This document shows, in pieces, positions 1 to 5,627 of a stretch of 9,446 bases of DNA (the first letter of the stretch is position 1; each line of letters begins with the position of its first letter). Where the stretch lies: NCBI GenBank assembly GCA_030587505.1, contig JAUQYY010000390.1:1-9446 (forward strand), given 5' to 3'. This DNA comes from Candidatus Sigynarchaeota archaeon (GTDB lineage: Archaea; Asgardarchaeota; Jordarchaeia; Jordarchaeales; Jordarchaeaceae). A program made the position numbers and the translations under genes. The notes below the pieces were generated by a model. It saw nothing but the letters and a program-made list of their open reading frames with translations, was not told where the DNA came from and searched no databases.

Positions 1-339
1 GAAAGGCAAAATCCCACACAAAAAACACAAAAACATCTAAACTGTAAAATTTCCAACAAAAAAGAGAAAGAACACCCCCACCAAAAACCCCCTAAAAGAA
101 AACACAACCAAAAAAGCAAAAAATCAAACCCTGCAAAAACCGCAAAAACAAACTCCTAAAAAATAGAGCAAACAAACAAAAGCACACCCATAAAAACCAG
201 AAAAACAAAAAAACATCAAAAACCAACAAACAAATCAAATAATTTATAAACCAAAAAGAATACCGTTTGACGGCAAAAAACACCAAAACACGCTCACAAC
301 TCACAAAAAATAAAAACTGAAAAAAGAAGGGAGCCAAAC
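1..339. other. A/C-rich intergenic region upstream of hdrC
   Basis: There is no supportable gene here. The plus strand is extremely A/C-rich: in positions 1-300 I count 252 A or C against 48 G or T. The minus strand is open from about 373 down to 92, but its translation is mostly F, L, C and V, as a T/G-rich strand would give by chance, and it runs antisense into the start of hdrC. I therefore do not call a gene. The only functional signals seen are a TTTATAAA box at 243-250 and the ribosome-binding site AAGGGAG at 327-333, both serving hdrC. Confidence 0.7.
243..250 (+). promoter_or_regulatory. Putative box A (TATA) of the hdrCB operon
   Basis: TTTATAAA is the best archaeal TATA-like element upstream of hdrC. 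Transcription would start about 25 nt downstream, near 270, giving a leader of about 70 nt ending in the ribosome-binding site at 327-333. The background is A-rich, so some chance resemblance is expected, and I see no clear BRE purine pair in front of it. Confidence 0.45.
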
Positions 340-903
340 ATGGTCGAGGCGCAAAAAATAGTGAGAGAAGCAAACCCCGAATTCATCGAAGAAATAATCG
401 AATACGGCTCAAAATTCTTCGGAAGAGAGGAGATGGAAAGACTCAAAGCCTGCATCCAGTGCGGAACCTGCGTCGGTTCATGCCCATCGGGGCGGCGAAC
501 CGCTTGGCGTGTTAAGAGCATCTTCAGAAAAGCTCAGCTAGGTTTGAAGGACGACGCGTTAAGAGATGATGACCTTTGGGATTGCACGACGTGTTACACG
601 TGTCAGGAGCGTTGCCCGCGGAAAATTAGCACTACTGACGTTGTTAGGATTGTCCGCAATATTGCTTTTAGGAATGGTATCGCCCAAGCTAGGCACTTGG
701 CTGTTTGTGGTTATTTGTTCAAGTTTGGTCATGCGGTTCCTATTAACGATGAGATTAGAGGCGTTAGGAAGAAGATCGGGTTGAAGGAGCTTCCAGCGAC
801 CGTTCACAGTTTTCCGGAGGCTCTGAAAGAGGTTCAGAAGATTGTGGAAGAAACAGGGTTTAAGAAGGTTGTTGAGGAGGCTGAAAAGAGTGAGAAGAAG
901 TAG
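340..903 (+). CDS. hdrC: Heterodisulfide reductase subunit C (HdrC), iron-sulfur protein
   Basis: HdrC is the small electron-transfer subunit of soluble heterodisulfide reductase-type complexes. It relays electrons between the flavin subunit HdrA and HdrB in the cytoplasm. The 187-aa protein has two classic [4Fe-4S] motifs of the form CxxCxxCxxxCP: C38, C41, C44, C48 and C82, C85, C88, C92. The C-terminal part, with LPATVHSFPEAL near residues 156-167, is typical of HdrC, and the length is normal. The ATG at 340 is supported by AAGGGAG at 327-333, six bases upstream. The last 14 nt overlap hdrB, so the two are made together. No hdrA is present in the window. Codon third positions are mostly A or C up to about codon 50 and mostly T or G afterwards, an abrupt change inside one intact gene. 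Confidence 0.93.
   Translation: MVEAQKIVREANPEFIEEIIEYGSKFFGREEMERLKACIQCGTCVGSCPSGRRTAWRVKSIFRKAQLGLKDDALRDDDLWDCTTCYTCQERCPRKISTTDVVRIVRNIAFRNGIAQARHLAVCGYLFKFGHAVPINDEIRGVRKKIGLKELPATVHSFPEALKEVQKIVEETGFKKVVEEAEKSEKK
874..880 (+). promoter_or_regulatory. Ribosome-binding site deciding the hdrB start
   Basis: GAGGAGG lies inside the end of hdrC, nine bases before a GTG at 890. This points to GTG 890 as the hdrB start rather than the upstream TTG at 842, which would add 16 basic residues that HdrB proteins normally lack. Confidence 0.75.
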
Positions 904-1789
904 GTATGCTTACTTCTTGGGATGTTTGACTCCGAACAGGTATCCGGGTATCGAGGCGGCTACCAAGGATGTTTTGAACGCTTTTGATATTGAAGTTTTG
1001 GAAATGAATGGGGCCTCTTGCTGCCCCGCGCCAGGTGTTTTTGGGTCGTTCGATCTGTTCAACTGGGCGGTTATCGCCGCGAGGAATCTAACCATTGCTG
1101 AAGAGTTGAATGCGGACATTACAGTTACCTGTAACGGGTGCTACGCCACGCTTCAGGAGGCAAATCATTTACTCAAAGAAAACAAAGAGTTGAGGGACCG
1201 AGTCAACGAGGTGCTTGCTAAGATTAACAGGGAGTATAAGGGTACGGTTAATGTTGTCCATGTGGTTGAGATTTTGAGGTATGAAGTTGGCCTTGAGAGG
1301 ATTAGTGACGCCACGATTCAGCCTCTGACAGGAATCAAGGTTGGTGTGCATTACGGTTGTCACTTTTTGAAACCCAGTGATATTAGACACCAAGGGAGTT
1401 CTGAAACCCCCGTAATTATGGAAGAGCTGATTGGCGCTGTAGATGCGGAGCCCGTGGAGTACAAGGAGAAGTTGATGTGTTGCGGTGCTGGCGGCGGCGT
1501 GAGAGCTGCGAAGCCGGATATTGCTCTGGACTTTACTAAGGAGAAGATCGATAACATGCTGGCTGTGGGTGCGGATTGTGTGTGTACACCCTGTGCGTTC
1601 TGTCACTTCCAGTTTGATCAGGGACAGCAGGAGCTAAACGCTAAGATTGGTAACGGGCATTATAACCTTCCGGTGGTTCTTATTACCCAGTTGATCGGTT
1701 TGGGTATTGGTATTTCTCCGAACAGGATGGGACTATACGACCAGAAGACCCAGACTCAGACGCTGATTGACAAAATTCGCTTAGAGTAA
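890..1789 (+). CDS. hdrB: Heterodisulfide reductase subunit B (HdrB), CCG-domain protein
   Basis: HdrB is the catalytic subunit of HdrABC-type complexes. In methanogens it reduces the CoM-S-S-CoB heterodisulfide on two non-cubane [4Fe-4S] clusters; in other archaea the substrate may differ. From GTG 890 the protein is 299 aa. It has two complete CCG cluster motifs: C12, C44-C45, C81 and C84 (spacings 31 and 35), and C157, C197-C198, C235 and C238 (spacings 39 and 36). These fit the family pattern CX31-39CCX35-36CXXC. An extra pair, C230 and C232, lies just before the last motif. The N-terminus RYAYFLGC is typical of the family. The reading frame is also open upstream to a TTG at 842, but the Shine-Dalgarno at 874-880 favours GTG 890. 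The gene overlaps hdrC by 14 nt, so translational coupling is likely. hdrA must lie elsewhere. Confidence 0.93.
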   Translation: MRRSRYAYFLGCLTPNRYPGIEAATKDVLNAFDIEVLEMNGASCCPAPGVFGSFDLFNWAVIAARNLTIAEELNADITVTCNGCYATLQEANHLLKENKELRDRVNEVLAKINREYKGTVNVVHVVEILRYEVGLERISDATIQPLTGIKVGVHYGCHFLKPSDIRHQGSSETPVIMEELIGAVDAEPVEYKEKLMCCGAGGGVRAAKPDIALDFTKEKIDNMLAVGADCVCTPCAFCHFQFDQGQQELNAKIGNGHYNLPVVLITQLIGLGIGISPNRMGLYDQKTQTQTLIDKIRLE

Positions 1790-1796
1790 ACCGTCT

Positions 1797-1856
1797 ATTT
1801 TTCGATTCACTTTCTTTTTCAATTCTTTCTGCATTTTTGTTCTCTGGTTTTTGGAT
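1797..1856 (+). terminator. T-rich terminator region after hdrB
   Basis: Several T-runs follow the hdrB stop: TTTTT at 1798-1802, 1815-1819, 1834-1838 and 1848-1852. Archaeal RNA polymerase commonly ends transcripts at successive U-tracts without a hairpin, and I see no strong stem here. The whole spacer 1790-2041 is G/T-rich on this strand, which weakens the specificity of the T-runs. Apart from the promoter at 1956 and the ribosome-binding site at 2029, I see nothing else in it. Confidence 0.5.
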
Positions 1857-1954
1857 GTCTTTGTGATTGTGTTTGTTCATGTTCTTTTGTTTGTGTGAGT
1901 AGATTTTAGCTGGGATTGTTGAGTTTTTAATGTGATTTTTTGGATTCAGTAATG

Positions 1955-1962
1955 CTTTTAAG
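1955..1962 (+). promoter_or_regulatory. Putative box A of rps17e
   Basis: CTTTTAAG is a good match to an archaeal TATA element. It predicts transcription starting near 1983 and a leader of about 60 nt before the CTG at 2042. It lies after the T-runs behind hdrB, so S17e probably has its own transcript. Confidence 0.5.
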
Positions 1963-2028
1963 CGTTGGATTCGAAAGGGTTTTTCGTGAATAAGAGTGTT
2001 TATTCCTGATTGCCGTGGTATCGTTGTT

Positions 2029-2035
2029 GGAGGTG
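2029..2035 (+). promoter_or_regulatory. Ribosome-binding site of rps17e, supporting a CTG start
   Basis: GGAGGTG is a near-perfect Shine-Dalgarno sequence. It ends six bases before CTG 2042-2044, exactly where the conserved Met of S17e should be. A TAA in the same frame at 2036-2038 rules out any start further upstream. Confidence 0.8.
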
Positions 2036-2041
2036 TAAGCT

Positions 2042-2380
2042 CTGGGTAAGATTAGACCGTACTACATCAAGAGGATTGCGAAGAAGCTGGTTGAACGGTA
2101 TCCAAACGTTTTTACTGCTGACTTCGATGAGAATAAGAAGCTCGTGGAGAGATACACAAACGTGGAGTCCAAGAGGGTTCGCAACAGGATCGCCGGGTAC
2201 ATCGTAGGCATTGTGAAGCGCAGCCAAGTGGAGTACGTGACTCCTGAAGAGGAGGAATTTGAGGGCTATGTGGAGTATGAACCAGTGGCGAAGACGAAAG
2301 CTGAGAAAGGCGAAGAGGGCGAGATAACCGAAGAAGAGGGGGAGGAAGCCGAGGAAGAGGCCGGCGAGGCGGAATCTTAA
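2042..2380 (+). CDS. rps17e: Small-subunit ribosomal protein S17e, apparent CTG start
   Basis: S17e is an archaeal/eukaryotic protein of the 30S/40S ribosomal subunit. The first 65 or so residues carry its conserved core: GKIRPYYIKRIAKKL at 2-16, ERYPNVFTADFDENKK at 18-33, and the basic segment with SKRVRNRIAGYIVGIVKR at 43-60. The frame is closed by TAA at 2036-2038. The first ATG/GTG/TTG in frame is GTG 2144 (codon 35), which would delete half the core. The start is therefore read as CTG 2042, backed by the strong ribosome-binding site at 2029-2035. The total is 112 aa. Archaeal S17e is usually about 60-80 aa; the extra C-terminal part (about 67-112) has 21 glutamates in 46 residues and is probably disordered. 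The CTG could be a real non-canonical start or a single-base sequence error for ATG. Identity is secure; the start codon is the uncertain part. Confidence 0.9.
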   Translation: MGKIRPYYIKRIAKKLVERYPNVFTADFDENKKLVERYTNVESKRVRNRIAGYIVGIVKRSQVEYVTPEEEEFEGYVEYEPVAKTKAEKGEEGEITEEEGEEAEEEAGEAES

Positions 2381-2472
2381 CTTGCTGGTGGTTGGTGGAT
2401 TGTCTTCTCTTTGCTGAGCGAAGCCGCCTGTTAAAGGGTTGACTGGTTAGTTCGTTTTGCCCTGCTTCGTTT

Positions 2473-2498
2473 CGCTTTTTAGCGGTTTGTTTTTCCGC
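2473..2498 (+). terminator. Hairpins with T-tracts downstream of rps17e
   Basis: CGCT at 2473-2476 pairs with AGCG at 2481-2484 around a TTTT loop. Alternatively GCGG at 2482-2485 pairs with CCGC at 2495-2498 around a T-rich loop. T-runs lie at 2476-2480, 2490-2494 and 2505-2509. Short stems plus U-tracts suit termination of the S17e transcript. The spacer 2381-2588 contains no gene I can support. It also holds TTTTTATTT at 2505-2513 and TTTAATTTAAAA at 2573-2584, either of which could be a box A for the next gene. Confidence 0.4.
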
Positions 2499-2588
2499 GA
2501 AATGTTTTTATTTGATTGTGTTTTTGGTGTGTTGTGTAGTTTGCTCGTGGTTTGTGGTTGTGCTGGATTTTGTTTAATTTAAAAGTAC

Positions 2589-3665
2589 GTGGAGGCTTTG
2601 GAAATTCTGCCTAGGATTGTTTCGAGGGTTCTGAATTCTTTGAACTTTTATGCTTCGGTGTGGCGGTGCCGTGGATTCTCCGCGCCTGAGGAGGTGGATC
2701 TCAAGCCTACTTTGAAGTGCAATCTTAAGTGTAGGATGTGTTTTCAGCGTAAGTTGTCTAGCGAGTATCGGAGGAGGATGTATAGGTCTGAGCTTTCTAC
2801 GGAGAGATACCTTTCTTTGATTGAGGAGCTTGCTGGTATGGGTACGAGGCGTGTGCACGTGGTTGGCGGCGGAGAGCCTTTGCTTCGGAGGGATATTCTG
2901 GACATCATGGCTGCTGTTAAGAGGTTTGGGATGGAGGGTGTTCTGACCACCAATGGTACGTTGTTTAGTGAGGGTATGATTCGTAGGATTGTTGAGATGG
3001 GCTGGGATGTTGTTATGTTCTCGGTTGACGGCCCTGTTGCTGAGGTTTATGAGGAGATTAGGGGGGTTCCGGGAAGCTTTGAGAAGGTTTATTCGGCTAT
3101 GGAGGGTTTTACGAGAGTTAAGGCGGAGTACGGGGTGGCGAAGCCGCTGTTGCACATCCACTGTGTGATACTTAATCTGAACTTTGATGTCGTTGATGAG
3201 ATGGTTGACTTGGCGTATGATGTGGGTGCGAACATTGTTACTTTTGACAAGTATTATCCGGAGTACGAGGAGTTGATTCTCAGGGAGGAGGATTTACCTG
3301 TAACTCTCAGGAATCTGAGGAAGGCGTACGAGAAGGCGTGCAGGTACGGGATATACATTAACGTTGAAGATTTTCTGTCTCTGTGGCTCAAGCCTTCACC
3401 AAGTACGAGATGTTACTGGCCTTGGCTCTACTCGGACATCGACCCTAACGGGGATGTGCTGCCCTGCTGCTTTAGCCACGACGTTATGGGCAATATCAAG
3501 AAGCACAGTTTCAGGCAGATTTGGGACGGTGAGAAGTATAACGAGCTTAGAAAACGCTTCAAGAAGTTGGATTTCCCGGACTTCTGTGAGGGGTGCACCC
3601 TTTACCCGGGGCTAATAAACCGCGTTCCTCTGGGTAAGGTGCTTCACGGTTTGAGGCTGCTCTAG
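2589..3665 (+). CDS. Radical SAM protein with SPASM-like C-terminus, function unknown
   Basis: This 358-aa protein is a radical S-adenosylmethionine enzyme. The CX3CX2C cluster motif is C44, C48 and C51 in a segment reading LKPTLKCNLKCRMCFQ. The SAM-binding GGGEP lies at 93-97, following RRVHVVG. The C-terminal part has C275, C293-C294, C333 and C336 around DPNGDVLPCC and FCEGC, typical of the auxiliary-cluster (SPASM or twitch) region of enzymes that modify peptides or proteins. The substrate cannot be told from the sequence, and no precursor-peptide gene is adjacent. GTG 2589 is the first possible start, since TAA at 2580-2582 closes the frame. It has no Shine-Dalgarno in front; GGAGG sits just after it at 2591-2595. 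TTG 2640 is an alternative start. The gene ends four bases from the convergent phosphoesterase. Third positions are strongly T/G-rich. Confidence 0.85.
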   Translation: MEALEILPRIVSRVLNSLNFYASVWRCRGFSAPEEVDLKPTLKCNLKCRMCFQRKLSSEYRRRMYRSELSTERYLSLIEELAGMGTRRVHVVGGGEPLLRRDILDIMAAVKRFGMEGVLTTNGTLFSEGMIRRIVEMGWDVVMFSVDGPVAEVYEEIRGVPGSFEKVYSAMEGFTRVKAEYGVAKPLLHIHCVILNLNFDVVDEMVDLAYDVGANIVTFDKYYPEYEELILREEDLPVTLRNLRKAYEKACRYGIYINVEDFLSLWLKPSPSTRCYWPWLYSDIDPNGDVLPCCFSHDVMGNIKKHSFRQIWDGEKYNELRKRFKKLDFPDFCEGCTLYPGLINRVPLGKVLHGLRLL

Positions 3666-3669
3666 TTGG

Positions 3670-4389
3670 CTATTTCTGGATGTAGAAGTCGAGGGATGTG
3701 GGCTTTTTTGGTAGGGGTAGCTCTATTATGGTTATCTTTTTTGTGAGCGGAAGAGCGACATTGTATATCGGTGTTGCTGCGAGTTCTGCGTAGCTTTTTC
3801 CCTTGTGGGCGTGGCCGTGGATCACTAGGTCTGGGTTGCTTTTGAGTATTAGTTTTTCGTATTTTTTGCTTCCGAGCTCGGGGTACTTTGAAGGCTTCTC
3901 TCCCTGTAGGGTTTTATAGGTTGGTGCGTAGTGGAGCAAGAGGCACTTGTAGTCGGTTCTGAGTTCTGAGAGGAGTTCGGCAACTTTTTCTCTTGTTTCG
4001 TTGTAGATCCGCCAGATGTTTGGAATGTTTTTTCTCTGCCAGAAGGTGGGTCTGTCTAGGGAGCCCTTGGAACCCACAACGCCCAGGCTTTCGCCGCCAG
4101 CCTCGATAACGAGTGTTTCCTCCTCTAGGAATCGAATTTTACCCTTGGTTCTTTCCCTGAGGTCGTTGTGTAGGTGTTCGTACTCCTCGTTTCCGAAAAC
4201 GGCGACAATGGGGCAGTTGACTCTGATGGCTTCGACAACCTTGTCTATTTCTTCTATTTCACCCTTATAGATGAGATCACCCGCCAGAATGAACAAATCA
4301 ATGTTTCGGAGGTCTGCGGCGGATAGTGCTTCGTGTAGCAGCTCGAGATATTTGGGGGAGTGAATATCTGAAACCGCGGCGATTCTCAA
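3670..4389 (-). CDS. Calcineurin-like metallophosphoesterase
   Basis: This 239-aa cytoplasmic protein is a two-metal phosphoesterase of the calcineurin/MPP superfamily, hydrolysing phosphomonoesters or diesters. All the metal-binding blocks are visible: D8-x-H10 in AAVSDIHS, GD38 in LAGDLI, GN67 in VFGNEE, an HYAP block near residue 153, and H191-G-H193-x-H195 in VIHGHAHKG. The pattern and length resemble small archaeal YfcE/MJ0936-like phosphodiesterases, but the substrate is unknown. The start is TTG 4389, preceded by the weak ribosome-binding site GGGATGA; the nearby ATG is out of frame. The gene is divergent from the UroD-family gene, with an 84-bp shared promoter region. Its plus-strand complement is G/T-rich like the neighbouring plus-strand gene, so its own codons end mostly in A or C. 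Confidence 0.88.
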   Translation of the reverse strand: MRIAAVSDIHSPKYLELLHEALSAADLRNIDLFILAGDLIYKGEIEEIDKVVEAIRVNCPIVAVFGNEEYEHLHNDLRERTKGKIRFLEEETLVIEAGGESLGVVGSKGSLDRPTFWQRKNIPNIWRIYNETREKVAELLSELRTDYKCLLLHYAPTYKTLQGEKPSKYPELGSKKYEKLILKSNPDLVIHGHAHKGKSYAELAATPIYNVALPLTKKITIIELPLPKKPTSLDFYIQK

Positions 4390-4439
4390 TTTGACTCATC
4401 CCTTCATTTCTTTACGTGGTTGAAACTCTTTTTTAGGAT

Positions 4440-4459
4440 TACTATCCAACTGTATAGTA
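4440..4459. promoter_or_regulatory. 20-bp dyad in the divergent promoter region
   Basis: TACTAT at 4440-4445 and ATAGTA at 4454-4459 form a perfect inverted repeat with an 8-base spacer. It lies midway between the divergent phosphoesterase (start 4389) and UroD-family gene (start 4474). CTATACAG on the minus strand (about 4451-4458) could be the phosphoesterase box A. CTTTTTTA at 4428-4435 could be that of the UroD-family gene, whose transcript would then start near 4458. A repressor bound here could control both genes. No regulator gene is adjacent, so this is a candidate operator only. Confidence 0.4.
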
Positions 4460-4462
4460 GGC

Positions 4463-4467
4463 GGTGA
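4463..4467 (+). promoter_or_regulatory. Ribosome-binding site supporting a TTG start
   Basis: GGTGA matches the archaeal 16S 3' end and lies six bases before TTG 4474. The next residues, RSKERVLAALNHEIPDRVPV, match the usual N-terminus of UroD-family proteins, so TTG is the likely start. Confidence 0.6.
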
Positions 4468-4473
4468 AAGGTT

Positions 4474-5517
4474 TTGAGGTCGAAGGAACGCGTACTAGCT
4501 GCGCTTAATCATGAGATTCCCGACAGGGTGCCAGTGTACGACATGGGGATAGATGAACCAGTGGTGTTGAAGCTTATGAACGCTAGGGAATACACCTGGG
4601 AACTGGCTATAGAGTGCCACAAGAAAATCGGCTTGGATATGATCACCGCCTGGCCTGAAACCTTTCCCCTGCGATGGTTCAAAGACGAGGAGGGAAGAAG
4701 AGGATACATTGATGAGTGGGGAAGAAAACGGGTATTCACCAAGGACGGGGTGAAGTGGTATGCGGGGGGCGTAATAACGGAAGAGGTTTTCGATTCATGG
4801 AACTGGCCGGATCCTTACGTCTCCGAGCGGTACGTCAACGTGGAGAAGACAGTGAAAAACGCGGGCGAGCTAGCTGTTATAGGATTTGTGGGGGGACCCT
4901 TCGAAAGAGCCGCGCTTGGCAGGGGGCACCAAGCCATACTGGTTGATTTTTACAAAAATCCTGGCTTTGTTAAGAGGCATATGGAGAGGGTTATGGAGTA
5001 CTGGGTTGAGGTTGGAAAAACTGAAATCGACATGGGTGTGGACGCTATTATTCTTGCGGATGATTACGCCTACAAGTCGGGTCCCTTCTTTTCCCCGAAA
5101 ATCTTTGAGAAGTTCATTTTACCCCTTCTCAAAAGAGAGGTCGAAGTCTTCAAGAAGAGGGGAGTAAGGGTGATTCACCATTCGGATGGTTACATTGTAC
5201 CGCTCATTCCGGGATTGATAGAGGCGGGCGTCGACGGTCTGCACTCCTTGGAGCCCGCAGCGGGAGTAAACATAGGGGAAGTGAAAGAGACGTATGGAGA
5301 GAAGCTGGTTCTGGTGGGAAATATTGACTGTGGCTCTCTTCTCTCTTTCGGAAGTCCGGAGGAGGTTAGAAGGGTGGTTAGGGAAACCATCGCCAAGGCA
5401 GCTCTAGGAGGGGGATACATACTCAGCTCTAGCAACAGTCTGCACCGTGGAGTTAGAATAGAAAACGTGCTGGCAATGATTGACGAGGCAAAGAGATTTA
5501 AATACGGATGCTTCTAG
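4474..5517 (+). CDS. Uroporphyrinogen decarboxylase (URO-D)-family protein, probably methyltransferase-like
   Basis: The 347-aa protein matches the URO-D/MtaA/CmuA TIM-barrel superfamily: SKERVLAALNHEIPDRVPV at the N-terminus, a GPFERA segment near residue 142, an HHSDG block at 235-239 followed by LIPGLIEAGVDGLHSLEP, LVGNIDC further on, and a C-terminal YILSSSNSLHRGV...ENVLAMI segment. The divergent archaeal members are thought to be corrinoid-linked methyltransferases rather than haem-pathway decarboxylases. MtaA-type enzymes bind zinc with an HxC motif plus a later Cys; here the equivalent reads H236-S-D238, so zinc-dependent thiol methylation in the MtaA manner is uncertain. No corrinoid protein or other haem gene is adjacent. 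The start is TTG 4474 with GGTGA upstream. Family assignment is firm; the reaction is unknown. Confidence 0.85.
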   Translation: MRSKERVLAALNHEIPDRVPVYDMGIDEPVVLKLMNAREYTWELAIECHKKIGLDMITAWPETFPLRWFKDEEGRRGYIDEWGRKRVFTKDGVKWYAGGVITEEVFDSWNWPDPYVSERYVNVEKTVKNAGELAVIGFVGGPFERAALGRGHQAILVDFYKNPGFVKRHMERVMEYWVEVGKTEIDMGVDAIILADDYAYKSGPFFSPKIFEKFILPLLKREVEVFKKRGVRVIHHSDGYIVPLIPGLIEAGVDGLHSLEPAAGVNIGEVKETYGEKLVLVGNIDCGSLLSFGSPEEVRRVVRETIAKAALGGGYILSSSNSLHRGVRIENVLAMIDEAKRFKYGCF

Positions 5518-5529
5518 TTTGACGGCTCA

Positions 5530-5550
5530 TACCGGTTCGGTAAGGTTTTT
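5530..5550 (+). terminator. Small hairpin plus T5 after the UroD-family gene
   Basis: TACCG at 5530-5534 pairs with CGGTA at 5538-5542 around a GTT loop, followed by TTTTT at 5546-5550, 12 bases after the stop codon. It resembles a short intrinsic terminator. The T-run is shared with the likely box A of the next gene, so the hairpin could instead be an operator beside that promoter. Confidence 0.35.
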
Positions 5551-5553
5551 AAG
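5546..5553 (+). promoter_or_regulatory. Putative box A of the OPT transporter gene
   Basis: TTTTTAAG is an archaeal TATA-like element 82 bases before ATG 5628. It predicts transcription starting near 5572-5575, so the hairpin at 5584-5607 would lie in the first part of the leader RNA. Confidence 0.45.
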
Positions 5554-5583
5554 TTGGTTAAAAGCGAATACTAGTCATCAACA

Positions 5584-5607
5584 CTCTACTCTAAAAAGGG
5601 AGTAGAG
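5584..5607 (+). promoter_or_regulatory. Leader hairpin before the OPT transporter
   Basis: CTCTACTC at 5584-5591 and GAGTAGAG at 5600-5607 are perfect reverse complements. A further T-G pair (5592/5599) closes a loop of six bases, AAAAAG. The hairpin ends seven bases before GGAG at 5614-5617, the likely ribosome-binding site. It may be a protein-binding operator in DNA or a stem affecting translation in RNA. It does not resemble any riboswitch I know. Confidence 0.5.
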
Positions 5608-5627
5608 CCTTCTGGAGAATTCTGAAA

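Noticed and set aside
92..373. Minus-strand 93-codon hydrophobic frame upstream of and into hdrC
   Set aside because: Its F/L/C/V-rich translation is what a T/G-rich strand yields by chance; it overlaps the hdrC start antisense and has no convincing promoter or domain.
460..620. Confident call of a replication origin at the skew switch
   Set aside because: The switch lies within a coding gene, no orc1/cdc6 gene or origin repeat is visible, and a second opposite switch occurs a few kilobases away. Kept only as a hypothesis.
2010..2227. Frames on both strands overlapping rps17e
   Set aside because: They lie over the conserved S17e core in other frames and have no domain of their own.
2574..3161. 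Minus-strand 195-codon frame opposite the radical SAM gene
   Set aside because: His/Asn/Pro/Leu-rich antisense shadow created by T/G-biased third positions of the real gene.
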